A stretch of DNA of 64,000 bases from JBPYCR01 sp051846935 (GCF_051846935.1 NZ_JBPYCS010000007.1:1-64000); one strand, 5' to 3'. Counted from the first letter of the stretch, positions 54,723-64,000 are shown. Made by a program: numbers and translations. Notes: generated by a model from the letters alone, not told the origin.

Positions 54723-55014
54723 TTAGCGAAAATCGGGCTACATGTAGACTTTTGTACGAAAGGCACCGGTCGAAGGTCCACAGGAATCTAAGCTTTGTTT
54801 ACAAGAAGTCCAATCGTATAACTTTTATTTATTACATACTATTAATAAATACTATAGTCTATGAAGTGCTTTATTAAACTATTATTATGTATAATTGGTA
54901 TATAAGTAATGGATGACGAAATTTGTCCAGACAATAGCGATGGATGGGCAGGTAATGTACATCCTTTCTTTAGATTGCACAATAAATAATTATATGAAAT
55001 AAGGATATGGTAAA

Positions 55015-56535
55015 ATGTACGATAAACCAACAGAATCAGATATTATATTAATTGGTGCCGGGGTTATGAGTGCGACTTTAGGGATCCTTTTAAAAGAGTT
55101 AGTACCGGACTGGAAGGTTACCGTTTTTGAAACATTAGCAGCTGCTGGTGAGGAAAGCTCGAACGAGTGGAATAATGCAGGAACAGGACATGCAGCATTA
55201 TGTGAGCTTAATTATACGAAAGAAAATCCGGATGGCTCTGTAGACATAAGCAAAGCATTAAAGATTAATGAACAGTTTCAGTTGTCTAAGCAATTTTGGT
55301 CGTATCTCGTAAAGAATGGTCGTTTGCGCAAGCCCGAGGACTTTATTATGTCCTTGCCGCATATGAGTTATGTACATGGAGAAGAAAACGTACAGTTCTT
55401 AAAAAAGCGGTATGAGGCGCTTTCACAAAATCCTTTGTTTGCTGGGATGGAATTTTCCGATGATCCGGAGCAATTAAAGCAATGGATTCCTCTTATGATG
55501 GATGGACGCGAAAGTAACGAACCAATTGCGGCAACAAAAATGGATACAGGCACAGATGTTAATTTTGGCGCACTGACACGGATCATGTTCGATCACTTGG
55601 AAAATGAAAACGTAAATATTCATTATAAGCACAATGTGTTGGATATTAAACGTACGCATGGTGGCTTATGGGAATTAGAAGTTATTCATATGGAAAGTGG
55701 CCGAATTACGCACCATACGGCGAAATTTGTCTTTATCGGTGCTGGAGGCGGGAGTTTGCACTTATTGCAAAAGTCCGGTATTCCAGAAGCTAAAAATATT
55801 GGCGGCTTCCCGGTAAGCGGTCTATTTATGGTTTGCAACAATCCTGATGTCGTTGAGCAGCATCATGCAAAAGTATACGGCAAGGCTCCTGTTGGCGCAC
55901 CGCCAATGTCTGTGCCACATTTGGATACAAGGTATATCGATAATAAACGGTCGTTATTATTTGGACCATTTGCTGGCTTTTCACCGAAGTTCCTAAAAAC
56001 CGGATCGATTTTTGATTTAATCACTTCAGTGAAGCCGTATAACGTTTTGACAATGCTGTCAGCTGGCGCAAAACAAATGGCCTTAACGAAATATTTAATT
56101 AAACAGCTTATGCTATCGAAAGAGCAGCGCATGGAGGAGCTACGTCAGTTTATACCGAATGCAAAAGATTCTGATTGGGAGCTAATTGTAGCCGGACAGC
56201 GTGTGCAAGTTATTAAAGATACAGAGGCTGGTGGCAAAGGGACGCTTCAGTTTGGTACCGAAGTAGTTAGTGCTGCAGACGGCTCGATTGCTGCATTACT
56301 CGGTGCTTCTCCGGGTGCTTCCACTGCTGTTCATGTCATGCTTGATGTATTGCAGCGATGCTTCCCAGAGCGTATGGAAGAATGGGAGCCGAAAATAAAA
56401 GAGATGGTTCCATCGTATGGGCAGTCGTTGGCAGACGATCGAGCGCTTTTTCAAGAAATTCAAGCTTTAACGGATGAGTTGCTTGGCTTAGACGAAAAAA
56501 CAGTTGGCCATGCTGAAGCTACTGGATCTTACTAG
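55015..56535 (+). CDS. mqo: Malate:quinone oxidoreductase
   Basis: A 506-residue FAD-dependent membrane-associated enzyme that oxidises malate to oxaloacetate and passes electrons to quinone. The FAD-binding motif IGAGVMSATLG is at the N-terminus, followed by NEWNNAGTGHAALCELNYT, a family signature. Further typical segments are KMDTGTDVNFGAL and SPGASTAVHVMLDVL. The length is normal. It is a single gene with its own terminator. Confidence 0.96.
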   Translation: MYDKPTESDIILIGAGVMSATLGILLKELVPDWKVTVFETLAAAGEESSNEWNNAGTGHAALCELNYTKENPDGSVDISKALKINEQFQLSKQFWSYLVKNGRLRKPEDFIMSLPHMSYVHGEENVQFLKKRYEALSQNPLFAGMEFSDDPEQLKQWIPLMMDGRESNEPIAATKMDTGTDVNFGALTRIMFDHLENENVNIHYKHNVLDIKRTHGGLWELEVIHMESGRITHHTAKFVFIGAGGGSLHLLQKSGIPEAKNIGGFPVSGLFMVCNNPDVVEQHHAKVYGKAPVGAPPMSVPHLDTRYIDNKRSLLFGPFAGFSPKFLKTGSIFDLITSVKPYNVLTMLSAGAKQMALTKYLIKQLMLSKEQRMEELRQFIPNAKDSDWELIVAGQRVQVIKDTEAGGKGTLQFGTEVVSAADGSIAALLGASPGASTAVHVMLDVLQRCFPERMEEWEPKIKEMVPSYGQSLADDRALFQEIQALTDELLGLDEKTVGHAEATGSY

Positions 56536-56570
56536 CTTTACAGCCATTTTTATTATAAGTTTTAAAAGAG

Positions 56571-56603
56571 GAAGGCAAACGAATTATGTTTGCCTTCTTT
56601 TTT
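56571..56603 (+). terminator. Terminator after mqo
   Basis: A 10-bp perfect stem, GAAGGCAAAC at 56571-56580 and GTTTGCCTTC at 56588-56597, with a 7-base loop and a T run behind it. Confidence 0.92.
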
Positions 56604-56735
56604 CGTTTTTAGCCACTAAATTTAAAACAAAATGAAGTGAGGCACTTGTAGTTTCCAGTACGGACTTTTTTTATATAAAATGAATTGCTTTAGACGATCT
56701 TGCTCATCCTAACGATAAAGGATGGGGGGATTTCA

Positions 56736-58208
56736 TTGCATATTACGAATGTGTTTTGGTACGCAGTAATTATATGTGTTGCGATCGTTCTTTGGGGGTC
56801 TATAGCTCCTGAAAATTTAAATCAACTGACTAGCTCTATGACTGTTTTTATATATAACCGGTTCGGATGGTTTTATATGTTTGTCATCATTGCAATGATT
56901 GTATTGTGCATTTATTTAATGTTTTCTCGTTTCGGTAGTATTAAGCTAGGGAAAGAGGATGATAAGCCCGAGTTTAGTTTAACGGCTTGGTTTGCGATGC
57001 TATTTAGTGCTGGGATGGGTATAGGTCTTATGTTTTTTACAACAGCGGAAACGATTTCTCATGCGTTCAAAAGCGCTCCAAACGCAGAACCGGGAACCGA
57101 TCAAGCGATTGTAGAAGCCTTTCAGTATGCTGCTTTTCATTGGGGCTTTCATGGTTGGGGACTATATTCTATTGTAGGGCTTGTACTTGCTTATTTTAAG
57201 TTCCATCAAGGTTCATCGGGGTTAATAAGTGCAACATTAGAGCCGATATTTGGGAAAAAGCTTATGCGTGGACAAGCTGGGAGTGTCATCGATACGCTTG
57301 CTATTTTTGCTACTATTGTCGGTGTTGCTTCAACACTTGGCTTTGGGTCTGCGCAAATTAATAGTGGATTATCCTTTTTATTTCAAGCGCCTAAAACATT
57401 TTGGTTTCAATTACTTATCCTAGTTATTGCTACAGGGTTATTCATTTTATCTGCTTGGACTGGAATTGGAAAAGGGATTAAATATTTAAGCACGATTAAC
57501 ATGATTGTTGCGATACTCCTCGTAATCACATTATTCATCGTAGGTCCTTCCATGTATATTTTAAATATGTTTACCACTACGATCGGCAATTATTTTGGCA
57601 ATTTTATTGAAATGAGCTTTGATTTAAAGCCTGTTCATACAGAAAAGAGACAGTGGATTAATGATTGGACGATCTTTTACTGGGCGTGGTGGATTTCTTG
57701 GGCACCATTTGTAGGGATGTTTATTGCCCGTGTATCAAAAGGAAGGACAATTAGGCAATTTATTGCGGGAGTACTCCTAGCACCTACTTTTGTGACGATT
57801 ATTTTCTTTTCTGTTTTTGGCATATCTGCGATTGACTTAGAGCAACGGGGTATTACGAAGCTGTCAACATTGGCTACAGAAACCGTCACATTTGGCATGT
57901 ATGAGCATTACCCGCTCGGAACGCTGATGTCGTTTGTAACTGTTTTTGTAATAGCTGTTTTTTTCATTACATCTGCTGACTCTGCTACGTTTGTCTTAGG
58001 TATGTTTAGTACAGGGGGGCAGTTGAATCCGGCAAATACAGTGAAAATTATATGGGGGCTCACTTTATCAGCAATGGCTGCGATTGTGATGTATTTCGGT
58101 GGAATTGGTGGCTTTCAAAACATGCTTATTATTGCTGCACTACCTTTTTCCATTATTGTTATTTTAATGGCAGTCTCCTTTTATAAAACGGTGAAAGAAA
58201 GCGAGTGA
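56736..58208 (+). CDS. BCCT-family osmolyte transporter (glycine betaine type)
   Basis: A 490-residue carrier with about 12 membrane segments from TTG 56736, which has AAGGATGGGGGGA upstream. AMLFSAGMGIGLMFF and the BCCT signature WTIFYWAWWISWAPFVGMF, then RVSKGRTIRQF, identify the family. The tryptophans of the signature form the betaine-binding box. Carriers of this type (OpuD, BetP) take up glycine betaine with sodium when the salt level rises. The choline or carnitine members are alternatives. Confidence 0.93.
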   Translation: MHITNVFWYAVIICVAIVLWGSIAPENLNQLTSSMTVFIYNRFGWFYMFVIIAMIVLCIYLMFSRFGSIKLGKEDDKPEFSLTAWFAMLFSAGMGIGLMFFTTAETISHAFKSAPNAEPGTDQAIVEAFQYAAFHWGFHGWGLYSIVGLVLAYFKFHQGSSGLISATLEPIFGKKLMRGQAGSVIDTLAIFATIVGVASTLGFGSAQINSGLSFLFQAPKTFWFQLLILVIATGLFILSAWTGIGKGIKYLSTINMIVAILLVITLFIVGPSMYILNMFTTTIGNYFGNFIEMSFDLKPVHTEKRQWINDWTIFYWAWWISWAPFVGMFIARVSKGRTIRQFIAGVLLAPTFVTIIFFSVFGISAIDLEQRGITKLSTLATETVTFGMYEHYPLGTLMSFVTVFVIAVFFITSADSATFVLGMFSTGGQLNPANTVKIIWGLTLSAMAAIVMYFGGIGGFQNMLIIAALPFSIIVILMAVSFYKTVKESE

Positions 58209-58393
58209 AATAGCTTTTAGCAGCAAGTCTTTGTGTTTTAAAAAACTTCTCGTGAAAAGATTGAACCAAAGAAAATATATTGACAGAAATGGAAAGCTCT
58301 TCGGATAAACAGTGTTCAATAATCGTTCTTAACAAACGTATGCTTCTATTTTTAAGTGTGTTTTTTGAAAAGCAATACAAAGGAGGTTTTTTT

Positions 58394-59080
58394 TTGAAGC
58401 TTTTGAATGTGAAAAGAGGACAGTTTGTTTACTACAACAACCAATTGCATAAGGTTTATACAGTAAAGCCTTTTTTTAAACAGTCAATTCACCTCGTACG
58501 GCTTGAGGATCTCGAACAACAGCTGGCAACAGCGAAAGAAATAGATCTATATAAACCACAGCACTTAGATAGCTTTGTCTGTAATTATAAACGGTATACG
58601 TTGCGTAAAGACGTTAAGGCAAAGGTTGGTGATTATATTTTAGTTATTAATCCGATGCCAGATTCCTTAGATCACCACCATTTACATGCGATCGAAATGG
58701 TATCTTCTATTGAGAAAAATGGGGTGATTAGTAATAAGGAAAATGGCATTAAGCATAATGAATATTGGGTAATGGTTCCAGGGTTAGAGGACGGGGCAAC
58801 GAAGATTGATTTACAAAAGGCGGACTCGAAGCACATACACGAGCACGTACCAAACGTTGTGGCTGAGCGAATGCAAGTAGAGAAGAACGGGTCGCAAGCA
58901 AAAGGAATGCCAAGAATTGGAGATGTGTACCAGAAAAATGATAGTGACCCAATTATTCAAGCGATGGTTGTTGCGATCGAAGGGAGAACCGTTTACTTAG
59001 GCGCTAATATGAAAGTGCCCGTTGAGGAGCTATCGAACCGTGAAGCGTGGAGTTTTGTTCTAAACATTTTGGAGCAGTAA
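58394..59080 (+). CDS. Conserved hypothetical protein
   Basis: A 228-residue soluble protein from TTG 58394, which has a perfect AAAGGAGGT about 7 bases upstream. An upstream frame from 58280 lacks a site. It starts KLLNVKRGQFVYYNNQLHKVY, a small beta-rich domain like an SH3 barrel, and later has MPRIGDVYQKN and VAIEGRTVYLGANMKVP. I think similar proteins occur in other Bacillaceae, but I do not know a function. Confidence 0.75.
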   Translation: MKLLNVKRGQFVYYNNQLHKVYTVKPFFKQSIHLVRLEDLEQQLATAKEIDLYKPQHLDSFVCNYKRYTLRKDVKAKVGDYILVINPMPDSLDHHHLHAIEMVSSIEKNGVISNKENGIKHNEYWVMVPGLEDGATKIDLQKADSKHIHEHVPNVVAERMQVEKNGSQAKGMPRIGDVYQKNDSDPIIQAMVVAIEGRTVYLGANMKVPVEELSNREAWSFVLNILEQ

Positions 59081-59203
59081 TACTTAGAGTGTAGCTAATT
59101 AAGCGCCTAGACCCGTGCACGAACAAAGGATCAGTGGTACGATCATATAAATGAATTATAATACTGGCAAATACCTGCTTGGAATTAGAAAGGAGAACGT
59201 GCG

Positions 59204-59677
59204 GTGAAGGTACGAAAAGCTACACGCTCAGATGCTCCAATTATTTACAGTTTAATGATGCAGGCTTTTAAAACGTATAAAAATGAAACGCCACCTTCAA
59301 CAGCCTTAGAGGAATCGTTGGCATCTATAGAAGAAGGGTTGCAAAAGCAAGAGCAAGCTTTACTCGCATATATAGATAGAACACCTGTAGGTATGATTCG
59401 ATTTCGTCTAAGGGAAGAAGACGTTTATTTTTATCGATTATCCGTGCTCCCTGAAAAGCAAGGGCAAGGGATAGCAAAGAGCCTAATTGGATCGGTAGAA
59501 GAATATGCAAGTAAAGCTGGAAAGGTCTATAGTCGCTGCAAGGTCCGAAAAATGGTTGCTAAAAACATAGCATTGTATGAGCGGCTAGGCTACCGTGTAT
59601 ATGATGAAGAGCACTTATATCGTGATAACGGGGTCAAATTAGAAGTCGTTTCGATGGAAAAGGCACTAAATACATGA
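59204..59677 (+). CDS. GNAT-family N-acetyltransferase
   Basis: A 157-residue acetyltransferase from GTG 59204 after AAAGGAG. The acetyl-CoA binding loop is in LSVLPEKQGQGIAKSLIG. The N-terminal KVRKATRSDAPIIYSLMM and late NIALYERLGYRVY are standard for the family. Substrate unknown. It is convergent with the aldolase gene, sharing a bidirectional terminator. Confidence 0.92.
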   Translation: MKVRKATRSDAPIIYSLMMQAFKTYKNETPPSTALEESLASIEEGLQKQEQALLAYIDRTPVGMIRFRLREEDVYFYRLSVLPEKQGQGIAKSLIGSVEEYASKAGKVYSRCKVRKMVAKNIALYERLGYRVYDEEHLYRDNGVKLEVVSMEKALNT

Positions 59678-59732
59678 ACGCAAACCGTACAAATAGGATC
59701 AGTACTATAAAAGTAAGTAAAGGATCGTGTAA

Positions 59733-59775
59733 GAAAAAAAGCAAGCAGACACATGTGCGTCTGCTTGCTTTTTGT
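59733..59775. terminator. Bidirectional terminator between GNAT and aldolase genes
   Basis: GCAAGCAGAC at 59741-59750 pairs with GTCTGCTTGC at 59759-59768. A runs precede it and T runs follow, so it works for both convergent genes. Confidence 0.92.
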
Positions 59776-59777
59776 AT

Positions 59778-60665
59778 TTAAATAGATGCTTCGTAAATAG
59801 ACTTAACAGCACTTTTAAGTTTCGCATTAAATTCATCGTCCGTTTGGTTAACATTCAAGTCTTGACTCAATGCTCTGGAGAAGCTAGCAATTAAACCGTC
59901 ATTTGCCTTTAGCTTTTCATTTGCTTCTTCTGTAGAGTACCCACCAGACAATGCAACGACACGAATAACCATTGGATGATCAATAAGCTCCTTGTATAAG
60001 TTCGCTTTTGTTGGTATCGACAGCTTTAACATAACAAACTCATCTTCACCCAAGTTATTTAAGTGATCAAGGATCTCTGCTTTCATTAGCTCTTCACATT
60101 TCTCTTTTTCTGGGCTATGAATATCCACTTCCGGCTCGATAATAGGTACGAGTCCTGCAGCAATGATCTGTTTTCCAACCTCAAACTGCTGATCAACGAC
60201 TGCTTTAATCGCTTCTGGATTTGCTTGCTTTATAACAGAGCGCATTTTAGTTCCAAATATATTACGCTCATTCGCACGCTTTAGTAATTCATCCAAATCT
60301 GGCATTGGCTTCATCATTTGTACACCATTTGATTCGTCAGCAAGGCCTTTATCAACTTTTAGAAAAGGAACAATCCCTTTCTTTTCAGCTAAGTAATCTG
60401 CTGTATATATTCCTTCGATTTTGCTATCCATTGTTTGCTCAAATAGAATTGCACCTAAAATGTATTCGGGATCAAAAGCTGGTGAAGTGATGATTCGTGT
60501 ACGCATTTTGTGAACGAGGTCAAACATTTCCTCCTCATTGTTAAAAGCAGTTTCTGGAACACCATATGCAGCAAGTGCTTTCGGTGTACTTCCTCCACTT
60601 TGGTCCAAAGCAGCAATAAATCCTTTACCATTCTTTATTTTTTCAAATTGTTCTTTTTGTTGCAT
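59778..60665 (-). CDS. fda: Class I fructose-bisphosphate aldolase
   Basis: A 295-residue aldolase of the class I type found in staphylococci and some Bacillaceae. It splits fructose 1,6-bisphosphate through a Schiff base, without metal. GKGFIAALDQSGGSTPKAL is the family N-terminus; FLKVDKGL and VMLKLSIPTK (Lys about 214 as the Schiff-base residue) are conserved. GAGGAGAGG lies before ATG 60665. It is monocistronic. Confidence 0.95.
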   Translation of the reverse strand: MQQKEQFEKIKNGKGFIAALDQSGGSTPKALAAYGVPETAFNNEEEMFDLVHKMRTRIITSPAFDPEYILGAILFEQTMDSKIEGIYTADYLAEKKGIVPFLKVDKGLADESNGVQMMKPMPDLDELLKRANERNIFGTKMRSVIKQANPEAIKAVVDQQFEVGKQIIAAGLVPIIEPEVDIHSPEKEKCEELMKAEILDHLNNLGEDEFVMLKLSIPTKANLYKELIDHPMVIRVVALSGGYSTEEANEKLKANDGLIASFSRALSQDLNVNQTDDEFNAKLKSAVKSIYEASI

Positions 60666-61057
60666 ATTTTCCTCTCCTCTACAGTGTTTAATATGAATTT
60701 CATTAGCATAGTAAGATTCATAATAAATTCAAAAGTAATTCTTATAGCTAAATTGTACCATTAAAAGCAAAAAGGTTATAGTCAAGCGCACGTATTGAAT
60801 GAAATTTAGCTAGCAATGCAAAGACCGTCCTATTTGATTCGGTTTCGTATCGCTCACAATCGCATACCGTTATCTACAATCGTTTAATACTATTATACCG
60901 ATTTGTTTGAATTTCACAATTCAAGCACCATTGATTCAAGAAACCGAGAACAGGACTTAGTTGAGTTTGTGAAACATTTTCCATTTATTTTGAATTCATA
61001 AAAGTTGCCTTCAACGGTTATTCTATGGAGAGTAGCCATAAAGGAGGGGTATCGTAG
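60666..61057. other. Gap between divergent genes
   Basis: About 390 bases between the aldolase gene and the small coiled-coil gene. It must hold promoters for both. No further gene or clear operator is seen. AAAGGAGGG ends it on the plus side. Confidence 0.5.
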
Positions 61058-61330
61058 ATGCGGCAAGATGTGCATAATCAATTACAACAAGCAAGCCAAC
61101 AAATCAAAAGTGCTCAAGGGGCTGTTCTTCAAGCGCAAGGCTCGGATGAAGGTGTTTTAAATCAAGCGGATGAACAATTACAGCAAGCTGAGCATGTGCT
61201 TCGACGTATTCAGGAGGATGCTGGATGGGATATTACTAAGAATGCCCAATTTCAGCAAGCATTCGAGCAATTGCATGATGTTCGGCAGCAAGTACAGGAA
61301 GCCCAGCAAAATCTGTCCGATATACTGTAA
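61058..61330 (+). CDS. Small glutamine-rich coiled-coil protein
   Basis: A 90-residue protein with a strong AAAGGAGGG ribosome site. It is almost wholly helical, with heptad-like spacing and many Gln and Ala (QLQQASQQIKSAQGAVLQAQ is typical). It resembles small Bacillus proteins of unknown role that are often stress or spore associated. I do not recognise the family. Confidence 0.75.
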   Translation: MRQDVHNQLQQASQQIKSAQGAVLQAQGSDEGVLNQADEQLQQAEHVLRRIQEDAGWDITKNAQFQQAFEQLHDVRQQVQEAQQNLSDIL

Positions 61331-61602
61331 GCACATTACACATGTAGGGAATATAATAAACATGCGAGTGTCGAATATATGTGTAAAAGGATGCTGCCCC
61401 TTTCTTTAACGCTTTTGCAGAGAGAGGGGTGTTTTAGTTGTTCGATTCGGCTAAAATTCAAAAGAATGTTAACAAATACTAATGAAACTTCGATAAATAC
61501 TGTTGAAAACGCTGGGAAGTTGTTTTGTTGGGTTACAGTTTGAACGACTTGTAAAATAAAACATGTAAAAACCTGTTTACAAATGAGGAGAATTAATTTA
61601 TT

Positions 61603-61632
61603 ATGTTGTATACAGTATACTGTTATACGTAA
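61603..61632 (+). CDS. Nine-residue leader ORF
   Basis: GAGGAGA lies about 11 bases before an ATG that opens MLYTVYCYT and stops. It covers the palindrome at 61613. Three Tyr in nine residues suggests a possible leader peptide, but it could be chance. Confidence 0.25.
   Translation: MLYTVYCYT
61613..61622. promoter_or_regulatory. Palindrome upstream of the TRAP operon, GntR-like operator
   Basis: CAGTATACTG is a perfect palindrome within the longer near-symmetric TATACAGTATACTGTTATA. Sites of the TGTATACA type are bound by GntR-family regulators of sugar-acid uptake. It is a candidate operator for the TRAP transporter 360 bases downstream. Confidence 0.45.
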
Positions 61633-61978
61633 AAGGAGTGTTGCTTCATACAGATTATACGAGTGAATTGAAAGCGATTGCTACATTACATTACATTCAT
61701 TCATTGACCCCTATTAAATGTACCGTCCACACGTTTTAAAAACCTGTATTTATAGACTACAATACGGCTTATAAATGATCAAATAATTACCGCCGACACG
61801 TTGAGAAAACAATCTTGTATCATTAAAAAAGTAACCCTAGCTGCATTTAAGTAGTAATAATCGTATAATCGACATGCCAGTTTGCCCGGTTCATCAGAGT
61901 CATGTCATTTTACGTAATTATCGAAATAATGTTAGCAATTAAATAATTACATATATCTTGAGGAGGGCTTTAAATAAA

Positions 61979-63007
61979 ATGAAGAAAATTATTACACTAT
62001 TACTCGTATCTATTTTAGTATTAACGGCATGTGGACGTCCAGATGGTGGCAGTTCATCAAGTGATGGAGAAGGTGGAGAAAGCGGAGATAATTACACAAT
62101 TCGACTCGCATATCTCGTATCAGAAGAGCAGTCAACGCATTTAGCGGCGGAAAATTTTAAAAAGAAATTGGAAGAAGAATCTGATGGCCGTTTGACTGTG
62201 GAGCTTTTTCCAAACGGATCACTTTATAGTTCAGATCGAGAAGCAGTTGAAGCGGTACAGCTAGGGAATGTAGAAATGACAATACCAGCACTTGCGGCAG
62301 TTTCCTCTTTTAATAAAAAGTTTATGGTATTTGACCTTCCGTTTTTATTTGATGATTACGAAGCGGCTTATAAAGCACTTGATGGAGAGATGGGTCAAAA
62401 GTTATTAGATGAGCTTTCAAATAATGATTTAAAAGGTTTAGTATATGCAGAGAATGGGTTCCGCCATATTTCAAATAACGAAGGACCAGTCGAAGCACCA
62501 GAAGATTTAAAAGGATTAAAATTCCGTACAATGGAAAACCCGCTTCAAACAGATACGTTTAAGCAATTTGGTGCGAATGCTTCTCCATTTGCTTTTGGGG
62601 AATTGTATACAGCACTTCAACAAGGAACGTATGATGCAATGGAACAGCCAATTTCATTATTATATACGAACAAGTTTTATGAAGTGCAAGATTACTTAAC
62701 GTTAAGCAGCCATTTTTACGCAGCAACAATTTTGTTAATGAATAACGATTTTTACAATAACTTACCAGAAGACTTACAAGAGCTTGTAATGGAAAAAGCA
62801 GAGGAATATCGTACAGAGCAACGAGAAATCGCACAGAAACAAGATTCAGAGTGGTTAGAAATCTTGAAAGAGGAAGGCATGCAAGTAAATGAGCTTACGC
62901 CAGAACAAAAAAAGGCGTTTCGTGAAGCGGTACAACCAGTTTACGATAAGTACACTCCAGAGCTCGGTGAGGATTTAGTGAATAAAGCATTATCAGCAAA
63001 CGAATAA
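61979..63007 (+). CDS. dctP: TRAP transporter substrate-binding lipoprotein (DctP)
   Basis: A 342-residue DctP-type protein. ATG 61979 has AGGAGGG about 11 bases upstream. The signal peptide ends in VLTACG with Cys18 as the lipid site. The binding domain shows LPFLFDDYEAAYKAL and LKGLKFRTMENPLQTDTFKQF, including the Arg that binds the carboxylate. It catches a carboxylic acid such as a sugar acid or C4-dicarboxylate outside the cell for the TRAP permease. Confidence 0.94.
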   Translation: MKKIITLLLVSILVLTACGRPDGGSSSSDGEGGESGDNYTIRLAYLVSEEQSTHLAAENFKKKLEEESDGRLTVELFPNGSLYSSDREAVEAVQLGNVEMTIPALAAVSSFNKKFMVFDLPFLFDDYEAAYKALDGEMGQKLLDELSNNDLKGLVYAENGFRHISNNEGPVEAPEDLKGLKFRTMENPLQTDTFKQFGANASPFAFGELYTALQQGTYDAMEQPISLLYTNKFYEVQDYLTLSSHFYAATILLMNNDFYNNLPEDLQELVMEKAEEYRTEQREIAQKQDSEWLEILKEEGMQVNELTPEQKKAFREAVQPVYDKYTPELGEDLVNKALSANE

Positions 63008-63037
63008 TAAATCGCATTCATATGCATCAATTGAGGA

Positions 63038-63061
63038 GGAAATCAGTAGGTACTGATTTCC
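63038..63061 (+). terminator. Hairpin between dctP and dctQ
   Basis: An 11-bp perfect stem, GGAAATCAGTA at 63038-63048 and TACTGATTTCC at 63051-63061, with a short loop and a C/T-rich tail. It probably reduces readthrough so that the binding protein is made in excess of the permease. Confidence 0.65.
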
Positions 63062-63278
63062 CTTCTTTCCTCATGTGCAGAATTTTTGGTAATAGGTGGT
63101 ACGGTTATTTAATTGTTTTTGAATTGCCTCATCACTTATATTTCAAGTGAATTTCTCAGTGCAGCTTTAAGTAAAAAGGGCACTGCGATGAAGCTATAAA
63201 AACGTTTGAAATAGGTAAAGATAGTTTGGAGAATTTACACGTTTTTTTCGAATACTTATAAAGAAAAGGATGTGCAGC

Positions 63279-63770
63279 ATGGCTAAAAGGTTTGCACGAC
63301 TGGAAGAAATAGTATTAGTTTGGACGCTCGTCCTAATGGTTGCCCTCATAGCAAGTCAAGTATTTGGGCGTTATGTACTACAAAATGCCCCGAGCTGGAC
63401 AGAGGAAGCAGCTAGATATATTCATGTTTTTCAAGTATGGATAGGTGCGAGCTATGCGGTGAAATTAAGAGAACATATTCGTGTAGAAGCGTTTATAAAT
63501 TTGTTTCATGGAACGATTCGTAAAATATTAGAGATGGTTTCGGTTATTATTTGGTTTTTGCTTGCATTATTTTTAGCGGTATTTGGCACAAAGCTCGTGC
63601 TAGATAGCTTACGAAATGGACAAGTTTCACCAGCGATACAAATTCCTTTCTGGATTCCTTTTCTCGCTATCCCAATCGGCGGCGCAGGTATGTCTATCCG
63701 TTTAATACAGCAGCTTATTAAAATTTCTAAAAGCAACTATGACAAACTGGAAAGCGGGGAATCGATGTAA
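63279..63770 (+). CDS. dctQ: TRAP transporter small permease (DctQ)
   Basis: A 163-residue membrane protein with four helices, the DctQ type. ATG 63279 follows AAAGGATG. RYVLQNAPSWTEEAARY and the helix VKLREHIRVEAF are family patterns. The stop overlaps the start of dctM by one base (TAATG), so translation is coupled. Confidence 0.93.
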   Translation: MAKRFARLEEIVLVWTLVLMVALIASQVFGRYVLQNAPSWTEEAARYIHVFQVWIGASYAVKLREHIRVEAFINLFHGTIRKILEMVSVIIWFLLALFLAVFGTKLVLDSLRNGQVSPAIQIPFWIPFLAIPIGGAGMSIRLIQQLIKISKSNYDKLESGESM

Positions 63771-64000
63771 TGACAGTAGGATTATTGTTTGGAACGTTAT
63801 TTATTTGCTTGTTAATTGGCGTGCCAATCGCTATTTCACTCGGTGTTTCCGCACTAGTTGCTATTTACTTTGGGACGACGCTACCATTGGATATAATTGC
63901 ACAAAAAGCTTTTACAGCACTGGACTCTTTTCCGTTGCTAGCCATTCCATTTTTTATGCTGGCCGGTATATTAATGGGAAAGGGTGGTGTATCCAAACGG
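63770..64000 (+). CDS. dctM: TRAP transporter large permease (DctM), partial
   Basis: The first 77 codons of a DctM-type permease; the gene continues past the end of the window. The N-terminus LFGTLFICLLIGVPIAISLG and the following FPLLAIPFFMLAGILM are typical. It moves the substrate in with sodium together with DctQ. Confidence 0.92.
   Translation, partial: MTVGLLFGTLFICLLIGVPIAISLGVSALVAIYFGTTLPLDIIAQKAFTALDSFPLLAIPFFMLAGILMGKGGVSKR

Larger units (their letters stand above)
61331..61978. other. Upstream region of the TRAP operon
   Basis: About 640 bases without a long gene. It contains a 9-residue ORF at 61603-61632 and a frame of 32 codons after AAAGGAGTG near 61635 that I do not recognise. 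A perfect palindrome at 61613-61622 is listed separately. The stretch may hold decayed regulator sequence. Confidence 0.45.

Noticed and set aside
58280..58393. N-terminal extension of the hypothetical protein at 58394
   Set aside because: No ribosome site, while TTG 58394 has a perfect AAAGGAGGT.
1..64000. CRISPR arrays, tRNA or rRNA genes
   Set aside because: No regularly spaced repeats and no cloverleaf or rRNA-like sequence noticed.

Overview
The window looks like chromosome from a low-GC Gram-positive bacterium of the Bacillaceae, probably a salt- or alkali-tolerant genus near Oceanobacillus or Virgibacillus. The support is strong AGGAGG-type ribosome sites, frequent TTG and GTG starts, lipoprotein signal peptides, a BCCT osmolyte carrier, malate:quinone oxidoreductase, a PdxR/PdxS pair, an ECF transporter and scattered copies of a GC-rich repeat that I know from Bacillaceae genomes. 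Genus is inference. No rRNA, tRNA or CRISPR array was seen.

Region 1 (1-8600) is an AT-rich recombinase region. A complete tyrosine recombinase is followed by about a dozen small plus-strand genes, most with their own strong ribosome site, ending in a complete 530-residue large serine recombinase. Several genes between are altered relatives of that recombinase. One has the catalytic serine changed to alanine. One is a 93-residue internally deleted form with glycine there. One is the recombinase (DNA-binding) domain alone. Up to five more look like worn-down resolvase N-terminal domains. This is the best candidate for an undescribed system.

Region 2 (8600-16600, mostly minus strand) looks like a defence-type or nucleic-acid-processing cluster: a Cas4-like nuclease plus DUF2779 exonuclease-like gene broken by one in-frame TAA, a WYL regulator, a PD-(D/E)XK protein, a WG-repeat protein and an HD hydrolase of the alarmone-hydrolase type. 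It ends in an IS110 transposase remnant.

Region 3 (16600-43500) is an AT-rich catabolic island. It holds a class III aminotransferase, an SDR, a sugar-type ABC importer without its own ATPase, a sugar isomerase/epimerase, a taurine/pyrimidine-type ABC importer with two different ATPases and two different permeases, an M20 amidohydrolase, a substrate-binding lipoprotein, two Gfo/Idh/MocA dehydrogenases, another SDR and a MetX-like acyltransferase/hydrolase. A LacI regulator with two operator-like palindromes then heads a nucleoside module: ECF transporter, ribokinase, two nucleoside hydrolases and an SDR.

Region 4 (43500-64000) has a more ordinary core composition. It carries a LysR regulator divergent from a sodium:solute symporter and amidohydrolase, an HD-GYP protein, an IS110 5' remnant that may keep the bridge-RNA region, PdxR divergent from PdxS with no pdxT beside it, a NERD protein, a lipoprotein gene broken by a second in-frame TAA, Mqo, a BCCT carrier, a hypothetical protein, a GNAT acetyltransferase, class I fructose-bisphosphate aldolase, a small coiled-coil protein and a TRAP transporter (DctP, DctQ and the start of DctM) that runs off the window.
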